Below are positions 45,301 through 56,878 of a DNA stretch of 64,000 nucleotides, one piece after another. Positions within the stretch are counted from its first letter, which is position 1, and each line of letters opens with the position of its first letter. The DNA is from Vicia villosa (lineage: Eukaryota; Streptophyta; Magnoliopsida; Fabales; Fabaceae): assembly GCF_029867415.1 (NCBI RefSeq), contig NC_081185.1, positions 79,333,553 through 79,397,552 of the forward strand. The letters are read 5' to 3'. The position numbers and the translations under genes are program-made. The notes below the pieces were generated by a model. The model made no database searches. It had not been told where the DNA came from and saw only the letters and a program-made list of their open reading frames with translations.

Positions 45301-47297
45301 GAGCGATCGCGATTCTTTTCAAAAACGATAAACCATTTCTTTTTGATTTTCAAAGGAAACTATTGATTAAATCTTTTAAATTGATCAATTGATTTTCAAA
45401 ACGATGTGGGCCTCTCGAATATTAGAGAGTATAAGTCCCTTTCTTTTTTTTTATACAGTTTTCCTTTATACAGAAAACTTCTTTCAAAACAAACTTTCAA
45501 ACAGTTTTTCAAACGACAAATCTCACATCTTTTTTCAAAACAATCAACCATGTTTTATAAAATAAAACCTGGGCCTCCACATAGGTATAAGTCCCATTCC
45601 AGTACATGAAATTAGGTATTTCATTGTACGCCTTGTTGTATATATCTCGATCAGTTTGTTTTTAACCTTGAATAACTAATCAAAAATGAAGGTTTTCTTT
45701 AAATCTTCCCAAAAATATCATGGGCCTCCATGTAGGTATAAGTCCCAAGCCCTTTTGTGAATACCTGTTTACATAGCTTTGAATAAATTCAAGTGGACCT
45801 CTCCTCGAGTATAAGTCCCGAGCCCCCGTGTATACAAATGGATCATGCTTACAGGTATATTTCCTTCATAAACTCCATTATCTATACACACTTTGTCATA
45901 TATAACTGTTCATATAACTGTCCATATTTGTTCATGTACTTGTTCATATTTGTTCGTACTTGTTCATACTTGTGATTGTGTTATATATGCTTATTCAACT
46001 TAGTACAACACTAGGTTCCCCATAGCCTCCTATTGGGCTTCGTGCAAAGAATCTCCCTAGTTTAGGTTAGGACATAGAGTATGGTTTCCCGGTGAAATCG
46101 CTCTAAGAGCTCAAACCAACTATACCATGCCTCCCCTTGGGCTTTGTACAAACGAGTGACCCTCCCATAGCCTCCTCTTGGGCTTACAATGCAAGGACCC
46201 TGGATTGTCCCTCCCATAGCCTCCTCTTGGGCTTACAATGCAAGGACCCTCGGATAGCCTCCTCTTGGGCTTCGTACAAGGACCCACGGGCTTCTTATAA
46301 GCATCCCCAATATCCAAAACAAATACCCTAGGAGATTAGACATTTTTCATCTCTAAGCTAGGAGTATCTCTTATATATCATCACAAACAATCAATCAATC
46401 AAACTTTTTTTGCCACAAGGCTGGCTAATCAATCAAACTTTTTGCCACAAGGCTGGCTAATCAATCAAACTGTTTTACCACCGTACTGGATGATTAATCA
46501 AAGTTTTTGTCACAAGGCTGACTTCATTGAAACTTTTGCCACAAGGCTGGCTGATTAATCAAAACTTTTTGTCACAAGGCTGACTTCATTGAAAGTTTTT
46601 GCCACAAGGCTGGTTAAACAAAAAAACATCTTTATCATTCTAAGCGCCATAAGTGGCATGGCCCAGGGCTTATAATGAAAAGATTTTCAAACAAATCAAA
46701 CAGATGTATGTGATGATATAGATTAGATACATCTAGCATTTAGACGACATTTGTCTATTTTCCTTTGCTTCCACTAGCATAAGTGGGAACTACGATTGCT
46801 CTGACTTTCTCAACATCCCTTTGAGAATACGTAGGCACAAGGTCGATCCTTGGCGAGCAAAACAAAACAAAAAAAACCATTCAAACCTTAGCACCCGTAG
46901 ACCCCGAGCTACAGATGCTCTGATTCCCTCTAAGGGATATGTATGCAGAGGATCGCGATGATCTTTGCGAGCATAATCAAACAAACACCTTAGGTCCCAC
47001 CTATTTCACAACAGAACCTCCACCGTAACACAGAATGAAAAACAATAAAGAATCCTATAGAGTACTATAGATACGTTGGGTGCTAATACCTTCCCTTCGT
47101 ATAACCAACCCTCTTACCCAAGATCTCTCCCCCACTTTTTAGGTTATTGCAGCTTTTTTCCTTTTCCTCCTTTGGAAATAATAAAAAGTTTGGTCGAAAC
47201 AAGAAAAATCATTTTTTATGAGCACTCGAGCCCAAAGAAGGCATCAGGTGTCTCATCCCACAAAAAAGAGGAACAAAACAATTTTTCGCCCGCGACA
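42327..47297 (+). mobile_element. Ogre 3' LTR (4971 bp)
   Basis: Aligns end to end with 15227-20195. Its first dinucleotide is TC where the 5' LTR has TG (42328), a change that would weaken the terminal sequence recognised by integrase if copied. TATA box at 43910-43918; A and B boxes at 44871-44882 and 44915-44925; repeats as in the 5' LTR. Confidence 0.96.
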
Positions 47298-47302
47298 ATG
47301 CT
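47298..47302. repeat. target-site duplication ATGCT of Ogre, right copy
   Basis: Matches 15222-15226 and follows the ...CGCGACA end of the 3' LTR. Confidence 0.95.
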
Positions 47303-48400
47303 AAAGAAGAAGAATTATAAGTGATGGCCATTGATACTCTAGCAAACACAGATTGGCGAAGTCCAATTATTAATTATCTCAGAGATCATTTGATAAACAC
47401 AGAAAGAAAAACTAAGTACAGAGCATTGTCTTATGTGTTACTAGGGAATAAATTTTTTAAGAAAGCGAAGCATATTTGGCATTATCTAATGCTCATAGTG
47501 GAGCATATGGAGCACATCAAGCAGGCCATAAAATGAAATGGTTGTTATTTTGATATGGAATGTATTGGCCTACTATGTTTAAAGATTGTATAGATTTTAC
47601 TAAAGGATGCCAAGAATTTCTAATTCATGCCGGTATTCAACATGCCCCTGCAAGTTAACTTCATTCAATTATCAAATAATGGCCCTTCAGAGGTTAGGCG
47701 CTAGATTTAATTGGAGAAACTCGAACTGCTTCATTTAAGGGCCAAAGATACATATTAGTAGGTATAGATTATTTCACAAATTGGGTTGAAGCAACACCCT
47801 TGATGAATGTAGACAAAGATACTGTCATTGAATTCATTCAGAGACAGATAGTCTATTGGTTTGGAATCCTAGAAAGTATTACAATAGACCAAGGATCAGT
47901 TTTCACTGGTCGAAAGGTACAAGAGTTTTCTAAAGAGATGGGTTTCAAATTGTTAACCTCCACACCATACTATGCCCAAGCAAATGGACAAGTCGAAGCA
48001 GCCAACAAGGTGATAATTGGTTTCATAAGGAAGCATGTGGGGAGAAAGCCAAAAAATTGGCACAAGACTTTAGATCAAGTACTTTGGGCTTGTCCAACAT
48101 CCCCTAAGGAAGCAACTAATACAACACCCTTCCAACTCACATTTGGACATGATGTAGTCCTGCCAGTCGAAATCTACTTATAATCAGTTAGGATTCAGAG
48201 GCAAGATGAAATCCCCCATACCTTTATTGGGAATGATGATGAATGAGTTAGTGGACCTGGATGAAGAAAGGTTGCATGCTTTGGAGATTTTGAGAAGACA
48301 AAAGGAAATAATAGTTAGATCATATAATAAAAGGGAGATGAAAGGTATTGTAAGTGCTATCCCAAAAATATATGGATGCTAACAATAAAGGCTGGTAATA
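47303..48400 (+). pseudogene. Tat-lineage integrase (broken), continuation of 12540-15226
   Basis: Resumes the pol frame split by the Ogre. 47321-47536 covers the region before and into the integrase zinc finger; stops and shifts follow between 47537 and 47800. The core at 47800-48183 keeps the second Asp (residue 30 of that ORF, in IDQGS) and the Glu (residue 66, in GQVEAANK) with exactly 35 residues between. The C-terminus decays after 48183. An earlier Asp-containing block lies near 47700, out of frame. Not functional. Confidence 0.88.
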
Positions 48401-48539
48401 GCTAAAACCTAGCTTCGACATTTTTATTAAATCAAAGATGCCTAAGTCTTTCCAAGCTTGAGCTTTTTTCTTTTTCGGTTTTAGTCAACCAAGATAGATA
48501 TGGTTTGTCTGATGTAGGGTGGGATCAAAAAGGCCTAAA

Positions 48540-48942
48540 GTTTTCAGTTATATAATCTAATTTAAAAGCTTCCTTTTCTACCTTAGGAACTGAAGAAGTG
48601 TCTTCTGAAGTTTTCTCCTTAGAAGCTTTTATTGGTTTTTTGGCAGAATCTTCAGTTTCTTCTTTAGGGGGTTTAGCCTTATTGGCTATAGGTTTTGTTA
48701 CATGATAAACAGAAAAAAAACTCTATATACATTTCTATATTTCCTGTAGAGATCAAAGAGCCCACAAAACCTAGGGTTTTGCTAGAAAGTGAAGAAGGAA
48801 TGAGTACTTGGGAAGCATAGATAGCTTTTTGTTCTTGAGTATGCTTTGGAGGTGATATGAATTCTTGATTCCCAAAAGTCATAAGCTTGCTGGTAAGTTC
48901 AGATTGGGGAGCGGAGTCCTTTAGAGTTCCTGCATCCTTCAC
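48540..48942 (-). pseudogene. remnant of antisense accessory ORF of Tat element
   Basis: On the strand opposite to pol. The 87-codon ORF 48679-48942 matches the N-terminus of the 58286 gene: shared AIYASQV.IP..LS.KTL.F.G at residues ~38-60 of both. After the stop, a Lys/Glu/Ser-rich stretch (48540-48670) resembles the charged middle region of the intact gene, so most of the plant-mobile-domain part has been deleted. It shows that the antisense ORF is shared by both Tat copies in the window. Confidence 0.8.
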
Positions 48943-49399
48943 GTTCTAGGGATTTTGTTGTTATTTTGGTGACGTGTTAGGAAAATGTGTGTGGATTGAA
49001 GTTGAAAGAAAGAGGAAAATGGGTTTTTTCTCTGATAATTGATGAGAGTTTGAAGTTTGCAGAAACGAAAAAATGGTACAATAAGGAGGATGTAGTATTT
49101 ATAGAATTGCTATGGCAGTTGAAAGGTGTACACTTTAGAAAGTTACTGGGACACGTGGTACCTCCCTACATGGAAGAGGGATAGGTTACTGTTTATGTTT
49201 CTTGGAAACTGATTTTATATATAGCAATAATGAAGAAACAGTTGCACGCACGTCTAGATGAGATGTTTTGGAAAAAGTAGTCATGATTGTTGTGACGTCA
49301 TGAATTAAGGGTTACTGAAAGGTTTGTTTGTCTAAATCTAAAGTAACAACAAATGCCCATTTCTACATCATCTCAAAATAGACATTTATTGGGGCAATT
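48943..49399. other. untranslated region and polypurine tract before Tat 3' LTR
   Basis: Promoter/leader region of the antisense ORF remnant and 3' end of the element. No domain-bearing ORF. It ends CATTTATTGGGGCAATT, the polypurine tract, which is matched in reverse complement at 57847-57865. Confidence 0.65.
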
Positions 49400-50296
49400 T
49401 GTTAGCTAGAGATTTCGACAAGCATAAATATGATTTAAAAATATTATGTTTCAAAGAGAAGCATGAGATATGGCTTTGTAAGGTCATTACGATTTCTTTT
49501 TATAAAGAATATTTTACCATATCGAAGCGGAGTCCAAATTAATGCCTTCAAAGTCGAAGAAATAAAAGACTTAATATATTTCAGGATATTTGGAAAACAT
49601 ACTTCGACAGTCACGTTGGTTGCGCTTTAGAGCTTCGAGCGGAAAGGTTTGAAATTCAAACTAATTCGTTTTGGCCAGAAGGACGCATGTATGTCTCAAA
49701 GAATTGAAGCACATGCAAGCATCAAACGTGGCGTATTTCTGTAGAAATACCGTTAGGGTCGAATTAGTATAAATAGGGGTCTTAATGTTAGGATTCGGTG
49801 TGTTCATTCTATACAAAAATCACTCAAATACACTCAAAGTACCATCGTAGAGAAACGAGTTTTACTGAGAATGTACGTATAAGAAACACCATCATTATCT
49901 TTCAAAGTTATTTTATTTTATCAATACAAAGTTCTTTATATACCTTTTTATTTCCTTTACTTTTCCAGTCGAAGTCTTTATTTTCAGAGTCATTTCATAC
50001 GTTTCTTTACTTTCCTTTAAGTTTTCAGTTTGAACCTTTAAATTCCAGTTGTTTAGAATTCGCAGTCGAAGTAATCTTTATCTACATTTTTAGACAGTCA
50101 TAATATTTAGGGAATTCTCATTATCTTCGTAAAAAAGAAGTAACATTAGAATATGAATCCAACTATAGAAACAATAAAACTTAGACACATGTCCTAGGAT
50201 CAATCTAGTCGATTATATAAGTTACCAAAAATATTCACTAAACAACTCCTTACTAACTTCTTACTAGCGGTTGTTTATCAGAAGTCACTGTAAACA
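49400..50296 (+). mobile_element. 3' LTR of decayed Tat element (897 bp)
   Basis: Starts TGTTAGCTAGAGATTTCG after the polypurine tract. It aligns with the inverted LTR at 56879-57846 from the start, through the TATA region and GTCCTAGGATCAATCTAGTCGAT, to TCACTGTAAACA at 50296, after which the two diverge. The 3' border is therefore inferred from where homology stops. Confidence 0.78.
49768..49777 (+). promoter_or_regulatory. Tat LTR TATA box
   Basis: TATAAATAGG in the context GAATTAGTATAAATAGGGGTCTT; the same block appears inverted at 57430-57441 in the right-hand LTR. Confidence 0.65.
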
Positions 50297-50665
50297 ACTC
50301 CTTACTAACTCTTAACTTCACTAATGAGCTTAATAAACACACCCCCACTATTCCTCATTCTAACACAACATAGGCCCACTAACTATTTACTCATGTACTC
50401 TCTTAATATTATTATTATTATTATTATTAAACCTCAATAGTAATTCTTATTCCAATCATATTAAATCATCCAATTTTCTAAAAAAATTAAATCAAATGAA
50501 TAATCTAATTCCATAGTTTAATTCAAAGCCCATATCCTCTATTACAAGGATACATACCCTCCGATACCACAATCATCATATAACATCAAAGAAAATTCAT
50601 CCAATAAATCAATAAACTATCAAAATACCACGAAATCATTGAATCGCGAAAACCGGGGTGTTACA
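50297..50665 (-). mobile_element. LTR fragment, unclassified, reverse orientation
   Basis: Read on the minus strand, the segment starts TGTAACACCCCGGTTTTCGCG at 50665, a start common among plant LTRs, and abuts broken copia pol at 50666. Its left end is cut where the Tat 3' LTR ends. It contains an (ATT)n run at about 50406-50429. No coding content. Confidence 0.5.
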
Positions 50666-52870
50666 GTTGCTCCATATATACTTCCTCTTCAAGAACACCA
50701 TGTAAAAAGGCTTTTTTTTATGTCAAGTTGATGAGAGGCCAATGTCGAATGGCTGCAATGGCTAGATGAAGTCTAACAGGTGCCATCTTTGCTACAGGAG
50801 AGAAGGTATCAATATAATCCAACTCAAAAATCTGAGTGTATCCTTTGGCTACCAAGCGAGCTTTAAATCGATCAATCTTACCATCTAGACCAACCTCCAA
50901 TATATAAAGCCAACGAAAACATACTAAAGATTTCCCAGGGGGTTATGGAACCACTTCCCAAGTACCATTGCTTTGAAGAGCACACATTTCGTCAATCATT
51001 GCTTACCTCCACTCAAGTTGAAATAATGCTTCACCTGGAGTGTTAGGAATAGAAGCAGAAGAAAAGAAGAAAAACATGTATATTCCAAAGGGGAAAGACG
51101 GTGATAACATATTTCAATATAAAATGGAGAAGAATTTTGTGTTTGACGTATACCTTTTCTAAGAGAAATCAGAAGATCGGACTCAGGTTGCGGGGTCGGA
51201 TCCAATGATGGTGAAGGTTTTGGAGGAGAGTCTGTAATGACCTCGGGGACAGGTATTGTCTCAAGGATAGGTATTGCATCAGGGATAGGTATGACAGACG
51301 TGGGTTGATGATGTTGATATGTTTGAGTGGGCGAGAAGTGGGATGGTTGACAGTAGGGCTAAAATGATGGTGGATAATGGGAAATTGGACTTCCGGATGA
51401 GGTGTGGGAGTATTGTCCTAAAGAGGTTCCGGGGTTACTTGGCTGGACTCAAAATATGGAACAGACTCGAAGAAGGTAACATCGGCCGATACGAGGTATC
51501 ATTGTAGAGTATGTGAGTAGTAACGATAACCTTTTTAGGATCGATGATAATCAAGAAAGACACACTTTAGCGATCGAGCTGATAGTTTATCAAGACCAGG
51601 AGAGAGATTGTGTATGAAACATGTGGAACCGAAGACTCGGGAAGGAATTGGGGGAAGTGGAGAATTGGGAAAAAGGATTGATTGGGGGATTCTATTATTA
51701 AGGACGGATGAGGGCATGCGATTTATAAGGTAACATGCTGTTAGCACAACATCCCCCCAAAACCAAAGGGGAACATTGCCATGGAGTAGTAGGGTCTGTG
51801 TGGTTTCTACGAGATGCCGATTTATGCGTTCGACAACCCCGTTTTGTTGAGGTGTATGAGGACAAGATGTTTGGTGGAAAATACCATTGTTGGACATAAA
51901 AGTTTGAAATGGTTGGGATAAGTATTCACGAGCATTATCACTTCTTAAGGTACGAATAGACACACCAAACTGAGTTTTTAATTCTTTATAAAATTGTTCA
52001 AAAATAGAGAATAATTCAAACCTATTTTTCATTAAAAATAACCACGTGCAACATGAAAAATCATCAATAAAGATGACAAAATATCTAGACACAAGTGTAG
52101 AGACAATACGCGAGGGACCCCAAACATCAGAGTGAACTAAATCAAAAGCGGACGAAGCTCGTTTATTGACTCGATTGGGAAATTGACTATGAGTGTGTTT
52201 TTCTAACTGGAATGACTCATAATGTAAATTAGACACCTTCGATAAAATTGGCACTAACTTTGTAGTTTAGGAAGACTAGGATGACCTAACTGAGCATGGA
52301 TAGTGAGTGGAGAGTCTTTGGCTGAGCATGCTTGAGATGACACTAAGAGGTAACAAAGACCTTGAGACTCACATCTGACGCTAATCGTCCGTCCCGAACT
52401 TCGATCTTGCAAGGTAACATTATTATTAGTGAAAGTGACAATACAATCAAGAAAACGAGTTAAATGATTGACTGAAAGTAAATTAAATGGACAATTAGGT
52501 ACATAGAGGACAAAAGTAACAAAGAGAAAAGGTAGAATTTGAACATTACCAATCCCTTCAGATCGGGTTTGAGAACCATTGGAAGAAGTTATAGTAGAAA
52601 GAAACTTGAGGTAGAGAGGAAAGTGAAAAGATTTTTATTACCAGTAACATGATCAGATGCACCAAAATTAAGGACCCAGGGTTCAAGAGAAGATGATTGA
52701 GAGAGGCAAGAAGATGAATTACTAGTGTGTGTGCAACCGAGGCAGCAGAATATGAGTTCTGATAATTTTGATACCACTTGAAATAATCATCGTAGTTTGG
52801 CGTAAAGTTCTGAGGAGTAGCCATGAGTATCGGTTCTGGAACAGTTGCAAGGTGGCGAGTGGGGCGATTG
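50666..52870 (-). pseudogene. truncated copia pol (gag end, protease, integrase, start of RT)
   Basis: Minus-strand remnant of a copia lineage distinct from the SIRE element. From right to left: gag tail and protease region with the active-site-like block mutated to N-F-G-A-S-D-H (ORF 52589-52777), a GAG-pre-integrase zone with stops (52260-52560), an integrase core (ORF 51535-52254) with HSDVWG, RSDNA.EY and QNGVVERINR, a gap with frameshifts (50900-51535), and the RT N-terminus (50718-50900; [19 protein letters not shown]). It stops at 50666 just after the RT block that precedes the YVDD box, which is missing. Dead. Confidence 0.88.
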
Positions 52871-53707
52871 AAAAATAATTGTTATATATTGGCGATGTGG
52901 GCGAATTCCTTATGCAACGTTGTTTTATGATTGATTGTGTTTGTTGCATGTCATAGTGTCTCATGAATTGCATGTTGTAGCGACGGCCTGGATTGGCAAA
53001 ACAGTGACGAAGGCTTATACCTGTTTTTGATGCCTTCATTATCTGGAAATTGGTGTTGGGGGCTGAAGCCCTGGGTACCACATGCATGATGCATTAGTCG
53101 TGTCTCATTCATTCGTTTTATTGCGACGTTGTGCGTGATTATGTGATTTTGAATTGTTTGATTGGAATTGAAACGTGAGATATATATTATGACTTGAACT
53201 GTAATATACTTTTTATCATGACTTTATTTATATAGTTTGATATCTCACCCTTTGCTTGTTTTCGCCGTTATCTATATATTAGTAACGTGCGGGTGATGCT
53301 AGTGAGTGAAGGATTTAGCTGCTGTGAGTCGAGTCGGTTGTCTCTCTGATACGTAGAACTCGGGGGGAAAAACGATTTTTTATTATTGATTTAATTGTTG
53401 AATTTTATTTAGTTTTGGTTTAAATTGTAACATAAAGTTACCGTGCAAAGATGCTACGACTTGATTTGAATATTTATGAAGTTTGATTGATTCCGCTGCG
53501 AAGTAATTTATTTGATGAAGTGTTTTTGACGATTAAATGAATGTTATAATTTCTCCGCTTTCGTTTAAGTGCTATGTATCTATATGATGGCAAATAAGTC
53601 GTAATTATTTTTGAAATGACGAATGTGACATCCTATTTCATCATATGAAAATTTTAAATTACTCTAATTTTTATTTATAATTACCGGGTAGATTTGGGGG
53701 TGTTACA
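52871..53707 (+). mobile_element. 3' part of a 5' LTR, iMet-primed element
   Basis: Ends GATTTGGGGGTGTTACA at 53707, followed by a clear PBS, so this is the R/U5 part of a 5' LTR whose U3 is lost at the copia junction. The left border is approximate. The PBS type and LTR end fit Ty3/gypsy chromoviruses (Tekay-like), but there is no coding sequence to confirm that. Confidence 0.6.
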
Positions 53708-54183
53708 TTAGTGGTATCAGAGCAGGTCGGTCCGTCCGGCCAAAGTCGTCTAATTTTTATTTATCCCTTAGTAAGCGACAAGTGTGTACAACACTATCGG
53801 TACTTGTTGTTTTCTGATTTCTTGTTCCAAAAGTTGGTCAGAAACTAAGTGGGGGAGAAGATGTGCTTCTCGGTTATGCTTTGGTTGGAAGTTGTTGGTG
53901 CAATGTACTGCTTAAGGAGACAATGCAAGTATTGTTGGAGCTTGTTGACATGGAACTAAGATTTTGGTTGTTAATTAATTTGGAGCATCTTGGAAATAAG
54001 AATTGTGTTGAATGATTAGTATGTTAGATTTAAACCTTGTTGAATTCGGTCGTTTCGAGGGATAGTAGTTAGAGTGTTGTCAAGCACAACTTAGAGATCG
54101 GAGAGTTGCAAACTAGAACGAAGTTAAGGATGGTGGTATCAGAGGAATTTTCGAGGAAGAAAATCTTTTAAGCGAGGGAGAGT
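53708..54183 (+). mobile_element. residual 476-bp interior of the iMet-primed element
   Basis: Between PBS and the next LTR start there are only 476 bp and no gag or pol. It ends in a purine-rich tract (AAGCGAGGGAGAG) directly before the 3' LTR. It is either an internally deleted copy or a non-autonomous element mobilised in trans. Confidence 0.6.
53712..53723 (+). promoter_or_regulatory. primer-binding site, initiator tRNA-Met type
   Basis: TGGTATCAGAGC four bases after the LTR end GTGTTACA; the canonical plant iMet PBS. Confidence 0.9.
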
Positions 54184-54800
54184 TGCAAAGCCCGGAAATT
54201 CGATTATTCGCTTAATTTAGACATTTGGAGTGTTTATCGAAATTTTTGTATTTTGGGACGATTTAGTCGGTATTAGTTCGGGATAGCGGATCGATAATTA
54301 ATCGATATTTTTAATCGAGATTTTTAATATTTTTAGTATTAGAAATATTATTAGTGTGTCGTGTGTTATTTTGGGAATTTTCAGCGCAAATTAAATTATA
54401 CCGTAAAATATGAGGTGATAAGTAAATAGGGAGTTTTAATAAAATAAAATTTAGTTGAGCTGAGTGTAATTTTCACGTGAGAGTTAGTTTGGCCCAAGTT
54501 AGAAATCATGGGGCATTGGAGGTTTTTAACCTAGGCTCCCAAAACAAATAATTCAGTATCACCACATTGAGGAAGAGAAAAGCTGCAGAAAGGAAAATAG
54601 GAAAAACCAGTGCACACGAGAGATTTTCATAGCAGAGGAATTTAGGGGATTTTTCGGTCTGGACGAATTGGAGCAACCTTTAATCCAAAGGTAAGGGTGG
54701 GGTTCTTTCTCTATAAATAGAGACATGATGGATTGTATGTGGGTTGGGGAACTTTATTGTCTCTCTGTTTCGATTGAAATCTCTGATATACATTGAAAAT
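54184..54800 (+). mobile_element. 5' part of 3' LTR of the iMet-primed element
   Basis: Starts TGCAAAGCCCGGAAATTCG after the purine tract. TATA box CTATAAATAGAG near 54711. It is interrupted near 54800 by other DNA. Confidence 0.55.
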
Positions 54801-56020
54801 TCTGGTATGACAGACTCGGATGTCAATCCCGATGTCAAGACATCTGATCTGTTATTAATGTAGCACAAGCAGAATACAAGGATCCCCCATTATTTAATTA
54901 CTCTTAGGAAAGAGTCAATGAGACCTGGGATCACACATGTTCAGCATACATAACCAGATTATAATTTTTACATGGTTCTGTATAGGAACAGCTAACACTT
55001 CTGAACCTAATGTTATAGACAAAGTCATAACATTCATAACTGAACAAACAATGCAGAAGATAAATAACACAGTTAATTGTTAACCCAGTTCGGTCTAACT
55101 ACCTACTCTGGGGGCTACCAAGCCAGGAAGAAGATTCCACTATCAGTAGTACTATTTTATATAAACAACCTCTGGTTTACAGATAAACAACCTCTGGTTT
55201 ACCTAGTCACTACCCAATGCAATCTCTATCTCAGAACTCCATCCAAGATAAGAAAACCTCTGCTCACTCCCCGGTGATACCTAACTGGTACAACCCTGCA
55301 ACAACTATTTACACAATTAACAATGAACACATACTTGATCTGCTTCACAGCTTCAATCAATCTTACAATACTCAACTCTTACCTACAGGTTTCAAGTGAG
55401 GACAATCACTTCTCTAACCTTCAGGTTTCGAGAAGGACAAGGCAGCCATCCCACAACCTGGGTGGTCTACCTATAGAAACCCTAATGACTACATCATTAA
55501 AACCAGGTTTTCTATCTAAACTAGGTTACAAAAGTTTCCTATTTGTAACCTGATCCCAGTTGGACTTGGGCTTACAAATCGTAGCACTCTTGCTGTTACA
55601 AATATGCAGAAAATATTCTGCTACAAATAAGGTCTTTCAATCCTGAGTTTCCTAAATTAGAAATTGCTGAATCCAATCTTCTGATCTAATTCTTCCTGAA
55701 TCTTCAATCTTTTGATCTGATTCTTCAATTATTCTTTTGACCTTTAAATATGCGCCACATAGGATTACATAATATTCACATAGAATATTCTATATCTGTT
55801 TTATATCAAACTGAATCTTTCTTCCAGTTCTGCAGGCGCGATGTCATGACATTCCATCTAACATCTTGCTTAAACCTGTTTTGTTCTTTATAAACTTGCA
55901 AGATTCACATTTTGACCATTTGCTGCTATTATATGTTTTACCCAAACATTAGAAAATAATACAGGACAGACAGAGCATCAACATACATGAATATTTGTTA
56001 TGCCACTGTGTTAGAATTTT
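54801..56020. other. unclassified insertion, possibly an LTR
   Basis: About 1.2 kb that differs in texture from its flanks: CGGATGTCAATCCCGATGTCAAGACATC near the left edge, AACCCAGTTCGGTCTAACTACC at 55082, and CGATGTCATGACATTCC near 55839. The inverted GATGTCA/TGACATC words and lack of ORFs suggest an LTR or a non-autonomous element. I could not define its ends or target duplications. Confidence 0.35.
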
Positions 56021-56878
56021 GTTTGTGAAAATCTGCTGTGTTGTCACTGTTGTTGGTTGTGTTTCGGTGATTGTTTGGATGTACTGATGTTCGATGAATC
56101 GATGAATAATTCGTGCTGGAATTAATTATGTGATGGATTTGTGATATTGGTGAAATTCTGTTTGCGTATAAAACCTGAAACCGGTAGAGGAAGAAATGGA
56201 TCAGATAAAAGAAAAAAAACATTTGTTCAGGGGCGGGGGCCCCTTACCCATAGGGTGGGCGCCCCCAGTTATCACAGCAAACAAAAAAAGGAGAAAAACA
56301 AGTAAGGGTGGGGGCCCCTTGTGCATAGGGTGGGCGCCCCCACTAAGTGGTGAAGTGAGTCCCTCCCAGGGACGGTTAGCATAGGAAGGGACGGGTGCCC
56401 TAAGGTCATATGTTTATACTTTAAATTACCTAGTTGTTAGTAATAATGTGTTCCATAATTAGGATCATAAGTACCAGTTTAATTTTAAATTGAGAGTTTG
56501 AGGTAAATTAATTTAGGATAGTAACTAAACTAATTTGAATTAGAAACCAACAGACGATAAAGTGCTAATAGTAGTATAATATGAAACTGATGTAGAATAA
56601 CATTTGATAGCAGCAAGATTATTTAGCAGAAGAATTTTGTTAACAGTTGCAGATTAAAACAATTAGCAGTAGCAGAACTAAAGAAATTATGTGACAGTAG
56701 CAGACTAATTTTATTAGTAGCAGAGTGGGAATATTTGACAGTAGCTAGGAAACCAATTTTGGGTATAATTCGACCGAGTGAGAATTAATAACGAACTCGA
56801 AAATTAATTAACCGAGTAGTATAATTTAGGCGAGTCCAGAATTGATTTGTTATCTATAAATTGACGATGTTTTCGGCG
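56021..56878. other. probable continuation of the interrupted LTR, with GC-rich repeats
   Basis: Non-coding DNA between the unclassified insertion and the inverted Tat LTR. It contains the GC-rich repeat pair (56229-56343) and, from about 56560-56760, many GCAGTAGCAGA-like words. The Tat element appears to have inserted at 56878/56879. Confidence 0.4.
56229..56343. repeat. GC-rich direct repeat with self-complementary arms
   Basis: Two ~39-bp copies (56229-56267, 56305-56343) sharing GGGGGCCCCTT and ATAGGGTGGGCGCCCCCA, 76 bp apart. GGGGGCCCC and GGGCGCCC are each palindromic and the two halves can pair with one another, in an otherwise AT-rich region. Confidence 0.9.

Larger units (their letters stand above)
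15227..47297 (+). mobile_element. complete Ogre element (Ty3/gypsy, Tat lineage) with nested copia
   Basis: Two near-identical ~4.97-kb LTRs (15227-20195, 42327-47297) flanked by ATGCT enclose PBS, ORF1, gag-pro, RT-RH-aRH-IN and a polypurine tract. Without the 9.5-kb copia insertion it is about 22.5 kb, in the size range known for Ogre. I counted by eye about 7-9 substitutions plus two homopolymer indels between the LTRs, so insertion was recent. Element proteins are otherwise intact; gag-pro is broken only by the copia insertion at 26799. Confidence 0.96.
12540..50296 (+). mobile_element. decayed Tat-lineage Ty3/gypsy element, 5'-truncated, split by nested Ogre
   Basis: Pol remnants at ~12540-15226 (protease end, RT, RNase H, second RNase H) continue after the Ogre insertion with integrase at 47303-48183, an antisense accessory-ORF remnant, a polypurine tract (ATTGGGGCAATT) and a 3' LTR at 49400-50296. 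The 5' LTR and gag are missing: the left edge joins an Ogre-type LTR. Stops and frameshifts run throughout, so the copy is dead and old. The right-hand element (56879-64000, minus strand) is a close relative with the same gene order. Confidence 0.8.

Noticed and set aside
48987..49184. 65-codon plus-strand ORF downstream of integrase remnant
   Set aside because: Lies in the leader of the antisense ORF remnant; no similarity to any element protein and no counterpart in the right-hand copy.
52722..53087. 121-codon minus-strand ORF across the copia/LTR junction
   Set aside because: Crosses the boundary between broken copia pol and an LTR fragment, so it is a chance fusion frame.
54801..56020. 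Solo LTR with target duplications
   Set aside because: Texture suggests an insertion, but I found no TG...CA ends with matching 5-bp flanks, so it is left unclassified.
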